A DNA stretch of 64,000 bases, taken from contig NZ_JACFXY010000007.1 in assembly GCF_014946725.1 (NCBI RefSeq), forward strand, positions 168,920 to 232,919, in the 5' to 3' direction. The notes under the pieces were generated by a model that was given only the letters and a program-made list of their open reading frames with translations, did not search any database and was not told where the DNA came from. Of this stretch, positions 9,302-22,200 are shown in pieces. The number at the start of each line of letters is the position of its first letter. Position 1 is the stretch's first letter. This DNA is from Mixta mediterraneensis (GTDB lineage: Bacteria; Pseudomonadota; Gammaproteobacteria; Enterobacterales; Enterobacteriaceae). The translations under genes were made by a program, and so were the position numbers.

Positions 9302-9904
9302 TTAAAAGGGCCACCATTTGCGAAACTTTTTGTAACGCCACGCGAGCAGCAGTGCTGCGATAAAGGCATAAATCAGGGGCTGCGGCGACACAACTTTCAC
9401 CGACCACAAATAGTGTATGGGGGCGAGGATAGCCACGACATAAATACAGTTATGCAAAGTTTGCCAGCGCTTGCCGAGTTTGCGTTGCATAAACCGGAAA
9501 GAGGTGACGGCTAGCGCCAAAAGTATCAGCCAGCAAATGATCCCAAGCGTCAGGTAGGGGCGGGAGACTAATTCGCTTCCCAGCAAACGCAGGTTATCCA
9601 CGCCGAGCTCAAGCAGGGAATAGCTCAGCAAATGTAAGCAGGCCCAGGCGAATGTCCAGACGCCAAGCAGACGGCGCGTGCGAATGAATAGCGGCTGTTT
9701 CACGTAGCGCGCAAGCGGCGAAACCAGCAGCGTGGCCAGTAACAGCTTCAGCGCCATGCGACCGGTAAAATGCTGAATATCTTTCGCCGGATCGGCGCTT
9801 AACCCACCCTGGCTGGCCGCCAGAAACAGATAAACCAGCGGCAGTAACGCGGCCAGATGCAACACGACTTTTAGCCAGGTGATCTGCTTAATCGACAGTC
9901 GCAC
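9302..9904 (-). CDS. msrQ: Heme-containing membrane subunit MsrQ of the periplasmic methionine sulfoxide reductase
   Basis: MsrQ is an inner-membrane b-type cytochrome that passes electrons from the respiratory chain (quinones, flavin) to MsrP. The 200-residue protein has about six hydrophobic helices and the ferric-reductase-like fold. Candidate heme-ligating histidines are in [28 protein letters not shown] and [20 protein letters not shown]. It abuts msrP with no spacer (msrP stop 9905-9907, msrQ start 9904), so the pair is surely one operon. In E. coli msrPQ lies elsewhere, beside the hiuH-msrRS genes. Confidence 0.95.
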   Translation of the reverse strand: MRLSIKQITWLKVVLHLAALLPLVYLFLAASQGGLSADPAKDIQHFTGRMALKLLLATLLVSPLARYVKQPLFIRTRRLLGVWTFAWACLHLLSYSLLELGVDNLRLLGSELVSRPYLTLGIICWLILLALAVTSFRFMQRKLGKRWQTLHNCIYVVAILAPIHYLWSVKVVSPQPLIYAFIAALLLAWRYKKFRKWWPF

Positions 9905-10909
9905 TTAATAATTCTCCCGCAAATCGAGACCATGATAGAGCGATGCTACCTGCTCCGCATAACCGTTAAATAACAGCGTTGGCTGACGCTCAACTTTCAG
10001 GGCGCTGCCAGGGCCAATAAAACGTTCAGTCGCTTGTGACCAGCGTGGATGATTTACATGGGGGTTCACGTTGGCATAAAACCCGTATTCATCGCTGGCA
10101 ATCTGGTTCCAGGTTGTCGGTGGTTGATCGCGCGTTAAGGTAATTTTGACAATGGATTTAACGCCTTTGAATCCATATTTCCACGGTACGGTCAGGCGAA
10201 TCGGTGCGCCGTTTTGTGGGGGTAAGGCTTTGCCATAGACACCGGTACTGAGAAGAGTAAGGGGATGCATCGCTTCATCTAAACGCAGACCCTCAACGTA
10301 AGGGTAGTTCAGCCCGCCACCAATAAAGCGGTCTTTTTGGCCCGGCATTTGATCGGGAGCATACAGAGTCTGAAAGGCGACGAAGCGTGCATTGCTGGTG
10401 GGTTCCGCCAGGCGGAGAAGTTTGTTTAACTCAAAGCCGACCCAGGGCACCACCATTGACCAGGCCTCGACGCAGCGCATACGATAAATACGTTGCTCCA
10501 TAGCAAAACGTTTAAAAATCTCGTCCATATCCAGCGTAACTGGCTTAGCGACTTCGCCATCAATGACAAGCTTCCACGGTTCGGTTTTCAGTGTGCCCGC
10601 GTTCGCGGCAGGATCGGCTTTATCCAGACCAAATTCGTAATAATTATTGTAACCAGAAACCTTCGATTCGGGCGTTAAGGTCAGGTCCGCCTGATATTGT
10701 GCCGGCCTGGTGAAATCCAGCGGGCGGCCAGCTGGCGCAGCTGATCGATCGTTACCTTTGAACCAGCTGAGAATATCCGCGTTAGCGATGCCGGGTACGC
10801 TTATGGCGGCGGCGCTTAAACCCAACGCCTTTAACACCTGACGGCGTTGCATATTAAAGATGCTTTCGGGGGTGACGTCGGCTTCGGTCAGATTATTTGT
10901 GGGTTTCAT
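9905..10909 (-). CDS. msrP: Periplasmic methionine sulfoxide reductase catalytic subunit MsrP
   Basis: MsrP is a molybdopterin enzyme that repairs oxidised methionines in periplasmic proteins, especially after hypochlorous acid stress. The 334 residues match E. coli. The N-terminus has a twin-arginine export signal ([17 protein letters not shown], residues about 22-38) ending near PGIANA. The molybdenum-ligating cysteine lies in [17 protein letters not shown], and [13 protein letters not shown] is another family block. It forms an operon with msrQ. About 290 bp of promoter region separate it from the divergent csrD. Confidence 0.96.
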   Translation of the reverse strand: MKPTNNLTEADVTPESIFNMQRRQVLKALGLSAAAISVPGIANADILSWFKGNDRSAAPAGRPLDFTRPAQYQADLTLTPESKVSGYNNYYEFGLDKADPAANAGTLKTEPWKLVIDGEVAKPVTLDMDEIFKRFAMEQRIYRMRCVEAWSMVVPWVGFELNKLLRLAEPTSNARFVAFQTLYAPDQMPGQKDRFIGGGLNYPYVEGLRLDEAMHPLTLLSTGVYGKALPPQNGAPIRLTVPWKYGFKGVKSIVKITLTRDQPPTTWNQIASDEYGFYANVNPHVNHPRWSQATERFIGPGSALKVERQPTLLFNGYAEQVASLYHGLDLRENY

Positions 10910-11243
10910 GCTGCCTTCTCCAGACTCGATTTGCTTTTAACATGACGAATATCGCGAGCGCTGGCGAATTTTTTCGCCAAAATGCGAAATTTCCTGGCAA
11001 ACGCTGCCAATGAGAATACGCCGAAAAAATCCACAATAAACACCCGCTGTCATCTGTCAGCGGTATACTGGCTTATCATGCATTGCCACGCTGTCGCCTG
11101 ACGCAAATTATGCTATTTTGCTCGCGATTTCATCAGCCCGGTTCGGCGATGCCATACAGGAACGAGATCCGGTCATTACCCTCGTATTACAGGCACAGGG
11201 ATGCGATTAACCACCAAACTGTCTGCGTTTATTACCTTTCTTA

Positions 11244-12112
11244 GAACCTATCCCAAAAGGATTTTATTCCAGACAATGATGCTGCAAGCAAAATGCAGCA
11301 TCGCCTCGTAGTTTTCGACTTTCTTCTCCCATCGCGTCAGTATGCGGCGAAAGCGATTCATCCAGCTATGCGTTCTTTCCACAACCCAACGATGAGCCCT
11401 GAACTCGCTGTTTTTAATTGCCTCAGACTCCTCTTTCCCCGACTGGATATGAGGTTCATAACGACGAGCTTTCAAACAAATTTCCACCCATTCAGCCTCA
11501 TAGCCTTTGTCCATACACAGATGCAGCCTGCGACCCGGCCTGCCGGTCTGTAGCGCGTCCAGCGTATCTTCAACCAGTTTTATGTCGTGGGTATTTGCCC
11601 CTGCGACAGCCAGCGAGAGCGGAAGCCCGTTCCCGTCGGTCATCAGGCTCCGCTTTACTCCCTGCTTCCCCCTGTCAGTCGGGTTGCGACCTGTTTTTTT
11701 GAGCCTGCAAGGGGCGATTTTGTCATGCAGCCATCCATCGACAACCATGACCAGTCAATGGCATCCCGCTTCTCGCAGGCAAGCAGCCCGTTTTGCCAGA
11801 AGCGTTCAAATACTCCAGCATCCCGCCATTCCTGAAAGCGGCGGTGGGCTGAGCTGGATGAGCAAATATCCGTGGCATTCAGGGCATTCCATTGGCAACC
11901 GGTTCTGAGCACAAAGAAAATGGCGTTCATTGCGGCACGATTATCAACACGTCTACGATGCGTGCCCAGCGGATGGTGGGTTTTATGTTCCGGGAGAAGT
12001 GGAGCCATTTTCTCCCAGAGTTCATCGCTGATCTGCCACTTGTTGCCCGCCATACTTCGCCCTCAAAAATTGCCATTATTTACGATCTGACAATTCCTTT
12101 TGGGATAGGTTC
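11244..12112 (-). mobile_element. IS5-family (IS427-like) insertion sequence inside csrD
   Basis: The 869-bp element has perfect 18-bp terminal inverted repeats (11244-11261 and 12095-12112; outer end GAACCTATCCCAAAAGGA). It is flanked by a 3-bp direct repeat TTA (11241-11243 and 12113-12115). It carries one transposase in two overlapping frames. Element size, split transposase and short target duplication fit the IS427 group of IS5. Confidence 0.93.
11248..12053 (-). CDS. IS5-family transposase made by -1 frameshifting
   Basis: The first frame (11655-12053, 132 residues, MAGNKWQISDELWEKMAPLL) holds the N-terminal DUF4096-type domain and the first catalytic Asp in WLSMDG. The second (down to 11248) holds THD, the second Asp in MDKGYEAEW and the catalytic Glu in VVERTHSWMNRFRR. 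The frames overlap at a run of seven A (11694-11700, minus-strand sense). There TCA AAA AAA CAG can slip back one base and join SKK to TGRNPTDRG, which gives a continuous protein of about 267 residues. IS427-type elements are known for such programmed slippage, so I treat it as a functional split gene, not a mutation. Confidence 0.9.
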
Positions 12113-14011
12113 TTAGTGTACTGGCGATGTTACTCATGCTGGTAGGCTGTGCTTTTAGCGTTCTTTGGTTAAATAACCAGCGGGTTGAAAATCGCGTGCA
12201 GGTACTGGCCACCGAAGTCGATAAATCCTTACTCGTCCAGACGCCCGCTCAGCTTAATGACTGGTTATCCCGGCTGATGCCGGTAATGAATGCTGAACAG
12301 CTTTCATTACATAGCGGTAGCCATACGCTGCTCATGCTCTCACGTCAGGAACATCAAATGATTGAGAATGAGCCCAATCGTTTTATCCAGTTTGACGTCC
12401 CGCTAATCCATCAGTCAGGGGTAAAGCTGCGCGTTCTGTTACTCGATCCGGCAAAAACCTGGCTGCGCTCGATCACGGCGGCTTACACGCTTGGCGCGTT
12501 ATTGTCAGTGGTGCTGGTGATGAGTTTGCTATTGCTGATGATGCACCGTTGGTTAACCCGACAATGGCGTGGCATGGAACAGCTTGAAGTACGCGCAGAA
12601 GCGATTATTAACGGCGATCGTCAGATAACAGATAAGAAAAAAAGTGATGAATGGCCGCCCAGGGCCAGCCGTGCACTGGATGTATTGCTGGGTGAGCTGC
12701 AAGAAGCGAGTGAACAGCGTCTGCGTATCGATACCTTAATACGTACTTTTGTCGCTCAGGATGGCCGAACCGGTCTAAATAACCGGCTGTTTTTTGATAA
12801 TCAGCTGGCCACGCTGCTTGAAGATCAGGAGGCGGTGGGGACACATGGCGTAGTGATGATGGTGCGTCTGCCCGATCTGGATACGCTCAGCGGCGAACTG
12901 AATCCATCGATAGTTGAAGAATATCTGTTCGATTTGGTGAATATGCTGTCGACTTTTGTGCTGCGCTACCCTGGCACGCTATTTCCGCAGTGATTTTGCC
13001 GTATTGCTACCGCATCGAAGTTTAAAAGAAGCGAATAGCATCGCTGATAAATTAATTAATGCCGTTGATTCACTACCGCCAATGCGAATGGTGAACCGCG
13101 ACGATTTAATCCACATCGGTATCAGCGCCTGGCACAGCGGTCAAACCGTGTCGCAAGTGATGGATAATGTCGAAATGGCGACCCGCCGTGCGACCTTGCT
13201 CGGCGGCAATAACTGGTTAAATGGTGAAGGCAATCCGCTGGAGGCCGGACGCGGTAGTGTGCGCTGGCGTAGCTTGCTGGAAAACACACTAAGCCGTGGC
13301 GGTCCGCGCTTGTATCAAAAACCGGCGGTAAACAAGGAAGGTAAAGTACAGCATCGTGTCATGCTGGCGCGTATCTTTGACGGTGATAAAGAGCTGCTGC
13401 CAGCGGAATATATGCCACTAGTGCAGCAGTTAGGCATGGCAGGCCATTGGGATCAGCAACTGGTAACGCGTATCGCGGCTTTATCGGAGTGGTGGCCAGA
13501 AGAGACGCTGGTCATGCCAGTAAATATTGATTCACTATTACAGCGTCCTTTTGTGCTCTGGCTGCAAAATATGCTGCTGCAATGCCCAAAAGGACAAAGA
13601 AAGCGATTTTTATTTGAACTTGCCGAGGCGGATGTATGTCAACACATCAATCGCTTAACACCGGTTTTCCGCGCATTAAACGCATTTGGTTGCCGGACTG
13701 CGGTAAGCCGGGCGGGATTAACGGTAGTCAGCAGCGCCTATGTCAGGCAATTGCCAGTGGAATTGATCAAGCTTGATCCCGGCTTAGTTCGCAATATTGA
13801 GCGTCGCACTGAAAACCAGCTGTTTGTGCAGAATTTAATAGAAGTATGTAAATCGACGCGCACCCAGGTTTTTGCCGCAGGCGTTCGAACCCGTGCTGAG
13901 TGGCAAACCCTGGTGGGATTAGGCGTGGCCGGGGGGCAGGGCGATTTCTTTGCGCCCTCTCAACCGGTAAACAGTAACGTGAAAAAGTATTCTCAACGTT
14001 ATCGTATTTAG

Positions 14012-15365
<1,354 letters not shown>

Positions 15366-15513
15366 TCGTCTCAACCGGCTGAGACCGTTAACTATCATGC
15401 GCAGGGAGTAGCGTGTAAGCTGGCGCTACACGCGTCGGTCAGATGCGTCCAGCCCAGGGAAGTACGGTATTGACTGTGCTTCCTTATCTGTTGTCGAGGA
15501 ACACGCAGATTAT

Positions 15514-16536
15514 ATGAAGCCGATTTTTAGCAGGGGGCCTTCCCTGCAGTTGCGTCTTTTTTTGGCGGTGATCGTGGCAATTGCCATTATTATTGCCGAC
15601 AGCCGTGTGGGTTCATTTACCCAAATACGCAACTATCTGGATACCTCGGTCAGCCCGTTTTACTTTCTGGCCAACGGGCCGCGCCAGCTGCTTGATGGCG
15701 TATCAGAAACGCTGGCATCTCGCCAGCAGCTCGAACTGGAAAACAAAGCGTTACGTCGCGAACTCTTCCTGAAAAATAGCGACCTGCTGATGCTGGGGCA
15801 ATATAAGCAGGAAAATGCGCGCTTGCGTGAACTGTTAGGTTCGCCGCTGCGTCAGGATGAGCAGAAGATGGTGACGCAGGTGATTTCTACCGGGACCGAT
15901 CCTTATACCGATCAAGTGGTTATCGATAAAGGCAGCATTAACGGGGTCTATGAAGGCCAACCAGTTATCAGCGATAAAGGTGTGGTGGGTCAGGTCATCG
16001 CCGTTGGGCAAATGACCAGCCGCGTGTTGCTGATTTGCGATGCTTCGCATGCGCTGCCGATACAGGTTTTACGAAACGATATTCGTGTTATTGCAGCCGG
16101 TAATGGCTGCTCCGAAGATTTGCAGCTTGAGCATTTGCCCGGCAATACCGACATTCGCGTAGGCGATGTATTGGTTACCTCAGGGCTGGGTGGGCGTTTC
16201 CCTGAAGGGTATCCGGTTGGGGTGGTTTCTTCCGTGAAGGTTGATACGCAACGCGCCTATACCGTCATTCAGGCGCGTCCAGCCGCTGGCCTGCAGCGTC
16301 TGCGTTATCTGCTGCTGCTGTGGGGAGCCGATCGTAATGGCGATATGCCCATGGCGCCGGATGAAGTCCATCGCGTTGCTAACGAGCGGCTGTTGCAAAT
16401 GATGCCGCAGGTTTTACCCCCTGCCGGTGAAATGGGTCCTCCCGCGCCTGCCGCGCAAATGGGCCCGCCTGCACCCGCACGCAGTGAAAGCAGCGCACAA
16501 GGTTCGCCAGCTCCCTCACGCGGAGGTCAGCCTTGA
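15514..16536 (+). CDS. mreC: Cell shape-determining protein MreC
   Basis: MreC is a bitopic elongasome protein that links MreB and MreD to PBP2 in the periplasm. It has one N-terminal transmembrane helix (about residues 13-30), a coiled coil (about 65-105: [20 protein letters not shown]) and two beta-barrel domains. The 340-residue length is shorter than E. coli's 367. The C-terminal tail after residue 300 is rich in Pro, Ala and Gly and contains the repeated unit MGPPAPA twice, a low-complexity region unlikely to fold. The gene overlaps mreD by 4 bp. Confidence 0.97.
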   Translation: MKPIFSRGPSLQLRLFLAVIVAIAIIIADSRVGSFTQIRNYLDTSVSPFYFLANGPRQLLDGVSETLASRQQLELENKALRRELFLKNSDLLMLGQYKQENARLRELLGSPLRQDEQKMVTQVISTGTDPYTDQVVIDKGSINGVYEGQPVISDKGVVGQVIAVGQMTSRVLLICDASHALPIQVLRNDIRVIAAGNGCSEDLQLEHLPGNTDIRVGDVLVTSGLGGRFPEGYPVGVVSSVKVDTQRAYTVIQARPAAGLQRLRYLLLLWGADRNGDMPMAPDEVHRVANERLLQMMPQVLPPAGEMGPPAPAAQMGPPAPARSESSAQGSPAPSRGGQP

Positions 16537-17021
16537 GTCGGTATCGCAGCCAGGGTCGTTGGGTGATCTGGCTGTCCTTTCTGGTTGCCTTTGTCCTGCA
16601 AATCATGCCCTGGCCGGAACAAATCTATATGTTCCGGCCTTCATGGCTTTTGTTGATTCTTATTTACTGGGTGCTGGCGCTACCGCACCGGGTTAACGTT
16701 GGTAGCGGCTTTTTATTGGGTGCGATTATGGATTTGATCGCCGGTTCCACGCTCGGCGTGCGCGCCTTAGCGCTGAGCATCATCGCCTACCTGGTTGCCT
16801 TTAAATTCCAACTTTTCCGCAACTTAGCGTTGTGGCAGCAAGCGTTAATGGTTATGGTGCTGTCGCTGGCGGTGGATGTGATTGTATTCTGGGCGGAATT
16901 TTTAGTGATCAACGTCTCATTTCGACCCGAAATTTTCTGGAGCAGCGTCGTCGACGGTATTCTCTGGCCCTGGCTATTCTTATTAATGAGAAAGATTCGT
17001 CGTCAGTTTGCTGTTCAATAA
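16533..17021 (+). CDS. mreD: Rod shape-determining protein MreD
   Basis: MreD is a polytopic inner-membrane elongasome component of 162 residues with about six hydrophobic helices. The family sequence [18 protein letters not shown] follows immediately after the start. The start is TTG at 16533, which overlaps the mreC stop (TTGA); GGAGG lies seven bases upstream. No ATG is nearby that would keep the conserved N-terminus, so the rare TTG start is supported and may keep MreD scarce relative to MreB. Confidence 0.95.
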   Translation: MSRYRSQGRWVIWLSFLVAFVLQIMPWPEQIYMFRPSWLLLILIYWVLALPHRVNVGSGFLLGAIMDLIAGSTLGVRALALSIIAYLVAFKFQLFRNLALWQQALMVMVLSLAVDVIVFWAEFLVINVSFRPEIFWSSVVDGILWPWLFLLMRKIRRQFAVQ

Positions 17022-17029
17022 GGAAATTT

Positions 17030-17617
17030 ATGGTAACCCTTTATCTGGCTTCCGGTTCACCGCGTCGGCGTGAACTGTTGACTCAGCTTGGCCTCACGTT
17101 TGAACGACTCGTCACCGACGTTGAAGAGCAGCGTCAGCCGAATGAAGCGGCTGAGGCGTATGTTCGTCGCCTGGCAAACGAAAAAGCGTACGCTGGCGTT
17201 GCAGCCGCAGAGCATGATTTACCGGTGCTAGGCGCCGATACCATCGTAGTGTTAAATGGCGAAGTGCTGGAAAAACCACGCGATACTGAACACGCTGCTG
17301 AAATGCTCCGCAAGCTCTCAGGACAAACACATCAGGTGATGACCGCTGTGGCGCTGGCCGATCGCCAGCAGGCATTAGATTGTCTGGTCACGACCGATGT
17401 CACATTTCGCAGCCTAACCGCGGCGGATATTAGTGAATACATTGCGACCGGCGAGCCGATGGATAAAGCCGGGGCATGCGGCATTCAGGGCAGGGGTGGA
17501 AACTTTGTCCGAAAAATTAATGGAAGCTACCACGCGGTTGTCGGATTACCTTTGGTTGAAACAGGAGAGTTATTCAACCATTTTCAGTCACTGCGAGCCT
17601 TAAGAGGTCAACCATGA
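17030..17617 (+). CDS. yhdE: Maf-family nucleoside triphosphate pyrophosphatase (dTTP/UTP)
   Basis: YhdE is a house-cleaning enzyme that hydrolyses dTTP, UTP and modified pyrimidine triphosphates to monophosphates. It has 195 residues from the start [20 protein letters not shown]. The Maf signature [10 protein letters not shown] binds phosphate, and [31 protein letters not shown] and [13 protein letters not shown] form the rest of the active site. The longer open frame upstream overlaps mreD in another phase and is rejected. The gene lies 8 bp after mreD and overlaps rng by 4 bp (ATGA), as in E. coli. Confidence 0.95.
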   Translation: MVTLYLASGSPRRRELLTQLGLTFERLVTDVEEQRQPNEAAEAYVRRLANEKAYAGVAAAEHDLPVLGADTIVVLNGEVLEKPRDTEHAAEMLRKLSGQTHQVMTAVALADRQQALDCLVTTDVTFRSLTAADISEYIATGEPMDKAGACGIQGRGGNFVRKINGSYHAVVGLPLVETGELFNHFQSLRALRGQP

Positions 17618-19083
17618 CGGCCGAATTGTTGGTCAACGTCACGCCATCGGAAACGCGCGTGGCTTACATTGACGGCGGTATCCTGCAGGAAATCCATATC
17701 GAACGCGAGGCGCGCCGCGGTATTGTCGGTAACATTTATAAAGGCCGAGTGAGTCGCGTATTGCCCGGCATGCAGGCTGCCTTTGTTGATATTGGGCTGG
17801 AGAAAGCGGCTTTTTTGCATGCCTCTGACATCATGCCCCATACCGAATGTGTGGCGGGGGACGAGAAGAAAAATTTCATTGTGCGCGATATTGCTGAGTT
17901 GGTGCGCCAAGGCCAGGATTTAATGGTGCAGGTGGTAAAGGATCCCCTCGGCACCAAAGGCGCGCGCCTGACGACTGACATTACTTTGCCATCACGTTAC
18001 CTGGTGTTTATGCCAGGCGCGTCGCATGTGGGCGTATCACAACGTATCGAAAGTGAAAGCGAGCGTGAACGCCTGAAGGCTGTCGTCGCGGATTATTGTG
18101 ACGACCTCGGCGGCTTTATTATTCGTACCGCCGCAGAAGGCATCGGCAACGAAGAGCTCGCGCAAGACGCCGCTTTTCTGAAACGCCTGTGGACCAAAGT
18201 CAGCGAGCGTAAAAAACGTAACCAAACCCGCTGCCTGCTTTACGGCGAGCTGGCGCTGGCGCAACGCATTCTGCGTGACTTTGCTGGCGCTGCGCTGGAT
18301 CGCATTCGTGTCGATTCCCGTCTGACCTGCGATTTGCTGGTGGAATTTACCAGCGAGTATATTCCGGAAATGGCCAGCAAGCTGGAGCTCTACAATGGCA
18401 AGCAGCCGATTTTTGATCTGTTCGACGTGGAAAACGAAATCCAACGCTCACTGGATCGTAAGGTTGAGCTAAAATCTGGCGGTTATCTGATCATCGATCA
18501 AACCGAAGCGATGACCACCATTGATATTAATACCGGCGCGTTTGTCGGCCATCGCAATCTTGATGAAACCATCTTTAATACTAACGTCGAAGCAACGCAG
18601 GCGATTGCGCGTCAGCTGCGGTTGCGTAATCTTGGCGGCATTATCATCATCGACTTCATCGATATGAGCAATGAAGAGCATCGCCGCCGCGTGCTGCACT
18701 CCTTGGAAAGTGCGCTGAATAAAGATCGCGTGAAAACAGGCATTAACGGTTTTTCTGCGCTCGGATTGGTGGAGATGACACGCAAGCGCACACGCGAAAG
18801 TATTGAGCATGTGCTGTGTGAAGATTGCCCGGTGTGCAAAGGCCGCGGCACGTTGAAAACGGTCGAAACCGTCTGCTATGAAATCATGCGTGAAATTGTA
18901 CGCGTCCATCATGCTTATGATTCGGATCGCTTTCTGGTTTATGTCTCGCCAGCCGTTGGCGAAGCGTTAAAAACCGATGAATCACATGCGCTGGCTGAAG
19001 TGGAAATCTTTGTCGGCAAGCAGGTCAAAGTGCATGTCGAAGCGCTTTATACCCAGGAACAGTTCGACGTTGTGATGATGTAG
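17614..19083 (+). CDS. rng: Ribonuclease G
   Basis: RNase G is an endoribonuclease of the RNase E/G family. It matures the 5' end of 16S rRNA and cuts some mRNAs, and prefers 5' monophosphate ends. The 489 residues match E. coli. An S1 RNA-binding domain occupies about residues 39-128 ([20 protein letters not shown]). The DNase I-like catalytic core carries the metal-binding Asp residues in [13 protein letters not shown] and IIIIDFIDM. The zinc-link motif CPVCKGRGT near residue 407 holds the dimer together. RNase E's long C-terminal scaffold is absent, as expected for RNase G. Confidence 0.98.
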   Translation: MTAELLVNVTPSETRVAYIDGGILQEIHIEREARRGIVGNIYKGRVSRVLPGMQAAFVDIGLEKAAFLHASDIMPHTECVAGDEKKNFIVRDIAELVRQGQDLMVQVVKDPLGTKGARLTTDITLPSRYLVFMPGASHVGVSQRIESESERERLKAVVADYCDDLGGFIIRTAAEGIGNEELAQDAAFLKRLWTKVSERKKRNQTRCLLYGELALAQRILRDFAGAALDRIRVDSRLTCDLLVEFTSEYIPEMASKLELYNGKQPIFDLFDVENEIQRSLDRKVELKSGGYLIIDQTEAMTTIDINTGAFVGHRNLDETIFNTNVEATQAIARQLRLRNLGGIIIIDFIDMSNEEHRRRVLHSLESALNKDRVKTGINGFSALGLVEMTRKRTRESIEHVLCEDCPVCKGRGTLKTVETVCYEIMREIVRVHHAYDSDRFLVYVSPAVGEALKTDESHALAEVEIFVGKQVKVHVEALYTQEQFDVVMM

Positions 19084-19236
19084 CGTCTTGTTAATGCTGG
19101 CCCTGGGCACAACATCAGGCTAAAAAGGTATCCCGGTTTAGGTTAGAATGCAAATTCATACCGCTTATTTTTGTCTGTAGACGGTCGGGTATGAGAATCA
19201 TTCTCCGTCGTTCGCGGAAGGCAAGGAGAGGTGTGA

Positions 19237-22200
19237 GTGAGGCAGTTGCCGAGGATATTATTACTGCTGGTTGCGACAATCATCGTGATTATCGCGTTGC
19301 TGGTCAGTGGGCTGCGTCTGGTGATGCCGCATCTCGACAGCTACCGCAGCAATATTATGCTGTTCGTCTCCAGGACCAGCGGTCTGCCGTTTAGCGCGGG
19401 GAAGCTGCATGGCAAGTGGGAAAACTTTGGCCCCAGCCTGCAAATCCATGATCTCAATGTTGAGATGAAGGATGGCGGAAAACTCACTATTGCTCGCGTC
19501 AATCTTGCGCTGGATGTCTGGCAATCTTTGCTGCACTGGCGCTGGCAGTTTCGCAATCTCACCTTCTGGCAATTGCATTTCGACAGTAATCATCCGCTGC
19601 TGACAAGCGATGAACAAAAAAATAGCTTCAGGCCAAGCCAGATCAACCAACTCTTTTTACGCCAGTTTGACCATTTTGATCTGCGTGACAGCACCATTCG
19701 TTTTCTTACGCCTTCTGGTCAACATGCCGAACTGGCGATTCCAAAGCTCACCTGGGTCAACGAGAAAACGCGTCACCGCGCTGAAGGAGAAGTCAGTCTT
19801 TCCAGCTTTACCGGCCAGCACGGCGTGGTGCAGGTGCGGCTCGACCTCAACGACAGTAATGGCTTACTCAACGACGGGCGCATCTGGATGCAGGCGGACG
19901 ATGTTGACGTTCGTCCATGGCTGGGACGCTGGATGCGCGACAATACCCGTCTCGTCAGCGCCCGTTTTAGCCTTGCTGCGTGGGTCAGTCTGCGTGGCGG
20001 TGACATCTACGCAGGCGATCTCCTGCTGCGCAAAGGGGGTGCCAACTGGCGAGGCGAAAGCGGTCCACATCAGTTACAGGTTAATGGCCTGACCGCGCAT
20101 CTTTCGCGCTTTCAAAACGGCTGGGTGGTAAATGTGCCGCAAACGCGTTTGAGTACTGACGGCGAGCCGTGGCCTGCCGGACATTTTTCACTGCTATGGC
20201 AACCTCAGGATCCGCAGTTGCTGGGCGCGGATCGGCAGGCGGAAGTGCGTGTTCGTGCTACCCAGCTGGATTTACAGCATATTGCGCCGCTGGTGCCGTT
20301 GTTCGCGCCATTATCGCCCGCGCTGTTTGATAACTGGCGCGCCCTACAACCGCAAGGCATCATCGAAGGGCTGGCACTGGATATTCCCTTACAGCAGCCG
20401 GACCAGACGCGTATGCTGGTGAAAGGGCGTGACTTTAGCTGGCAGCCCTGGAAGCTGCTGCCGGGCATCAGCCATTTGAGTGGTGAAGCGCGTGGTAGCC
20501 TGGCGAATGGTCAGGTGAAAATCGATATGGGCCGCGCTGATGTGCCGTATGGCAACATGTTCCAGGCGCCTCTGGAAATCCATCAAATTCAGGGATCAAT
20601 GCGCTGGTTACGTGATCGACATGGCTTAACGCTGGATGGCAAGGATCTCGATGTACAGGCGCGATCACTGTGGGCGCACGGCGGCTTCCGTTATCAACAA
20701 AACAACGGGCGCGAGCCGCGGCTGGATATTCTGGCTGGCATTCGTGTTACCGATGCCGGTGATGCCTGGCGCTATTTCCCGGTTCCTTTAATGGGACACG
20801 GTTTAACCCATTATCTCAGCAACGCAATCAAAGGCGGCAAGGTCGATAACGCGACGCTGCTGTTTGCCGGTAATCCCAAACTGTTCCCCTTCAGGCACAA
20901 CGACGGCATGTTCCAGGTGTGGGTGCCGCTGCGCCAGGCCACCTACGCTTTCCAGCCTGACTGGCCGGAAATCAGCGATTTTGCTATCGATCTTAACTTT
21001 ATTAATGACGGCTTGTGGATGAACGCGCCTGCTGCAAAACTGGGCAAAGTTGATGCACGCGCGATTAGCGCCATCATCCCAGATTACCTCAAAGAAAAGC
21101 TGATTATCGATGGCGACATCAGTGGTGAAGGCAACCAGATTGCCGACTACTTTCAGCAAACGCCGTTGCAAAACTCGCTGGGCGCGGCATTGCAGCAATT
21201 ACAAATTAAGGGCAACACGCGCGGACATCTCAATCTGGATATTCCATTAGATGGCAAGCTGGTGCATGCCAGCGGCAATGTGGTGATGAACAATAATTCA
21301 TTGCACATTAAACCACTCAACACCACGCTGACGAACCTGAGCGGCCGATTCCGTTACAACAACGGTAATCTGGAAAGTGACGAAATGCAGGCGAGCTGGT
21401 TTGGTCAGCCGCTCAGTGTCACGTTCAGTACTACGGAAAACCCGGATGATTTTGGTGTTAACGTCAAACTGCTGGGTGACTGGCAGCCGGGTAAAATGAC
21501 ACAAATTCCCCAGCAGTTCCGCAGTCAGCTTGGCGGTCATGTGCCGTGGCAGGGTAATGTCGATATTACCTTACCGCACAAAGGTGGCGCCCGTTACAAC
21601 GTTGCATTAAAGGGTGAAGCAAAAGAAGTAAGCAGTCGCTTACCTGCACCATTAGATAAGCAGGCCGGTGAGACGATGCCGGTGGCTATTAATGTCAGCG
21701 GCGATTTACACAGTTTCGTCCTGGGCGGTAGCGTTGATCAGCGTCATCGCTTCAATAGCCGTTGGCTGCTGGAGCCGCAGCTGCGTATCGATCGCGGTAT
21801 CTGGTTAAACGATGCGAAACGCCTGCCAGCCTTGCCTGATAAATCTGGCATGGTGCTGAACTTACCGGCGATGGATGGCGAAGCCTGGGCAGCATTAATG
21901 GCTACGGGCAGTGCCGGGACACCCGGCACACGTCAGATCGGCGGCGCAACTATTCCAGGCAACATCCTTCTGCGCAGCCCGGCGGTCACGCTGGCAGGGC
22001 AACAATGGCATGATATTGATGCTACGCTGACGGAAGGGATAAGCGGCAGCACTCAGGTTTCAGTAAAGGGCAAAGAAATTCAGGGACGATTGACTACCTC
22101 CTCTTTCGCGCCCTGGCAAATTGCCCTGGATTACCTTTATTACAATCCGCAATGGGGAAACAGTCCGGCGCAAAGCAAACCCCCGCTGTCGCAATCCAGC

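Larger units (their letters stand above)
11201..14011 (+). pseudogene. csrD: csrD remnant, disrupted by an IS and by a frameshift
   Basis: CsrD is a membrane protein with degenerate GGDEF and EAL domains that targets the CsrB/CsrC sRNAs to RNase E decay. The frame starts at 11201 (MRLTTKLSAFITFL), is cut at 11243 by an 869-bp IS, and resumes at 12116. Removing the IS and one TTA copy restores the frame (TFL-SVLAMLLMLVG). A second lesion lies near 12975: the first frame stops after RYPGTLFPQ, while the next resumes LARYFRSDFAVLLPHR. Compared with the E. coli sequence this fits an 11-bp deletion between two CTGG repeats. The EAL-like part runs on to KYSQRYRI at 14011. Full-length CsrD cannot be made; the frameshift alone would abolish it. 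Confidence 0.93.

Noticed and set aside
9278..9514. Plus-strand open frame starting [18 protein letters not shown]
   Set aside because: It lies mostly antisense to the 3' half of msrQ, has no family resemblance, and msrQ explains the sequence.
12956..14011. Second csrD frame as an independent EAL-domain gene starting at TTG
   Set aside because: Its first residues (CCAT) are out-of-frame csrD codons and it has no ribosome-binding site; it aligns as the continuation of csrD after a deletion.
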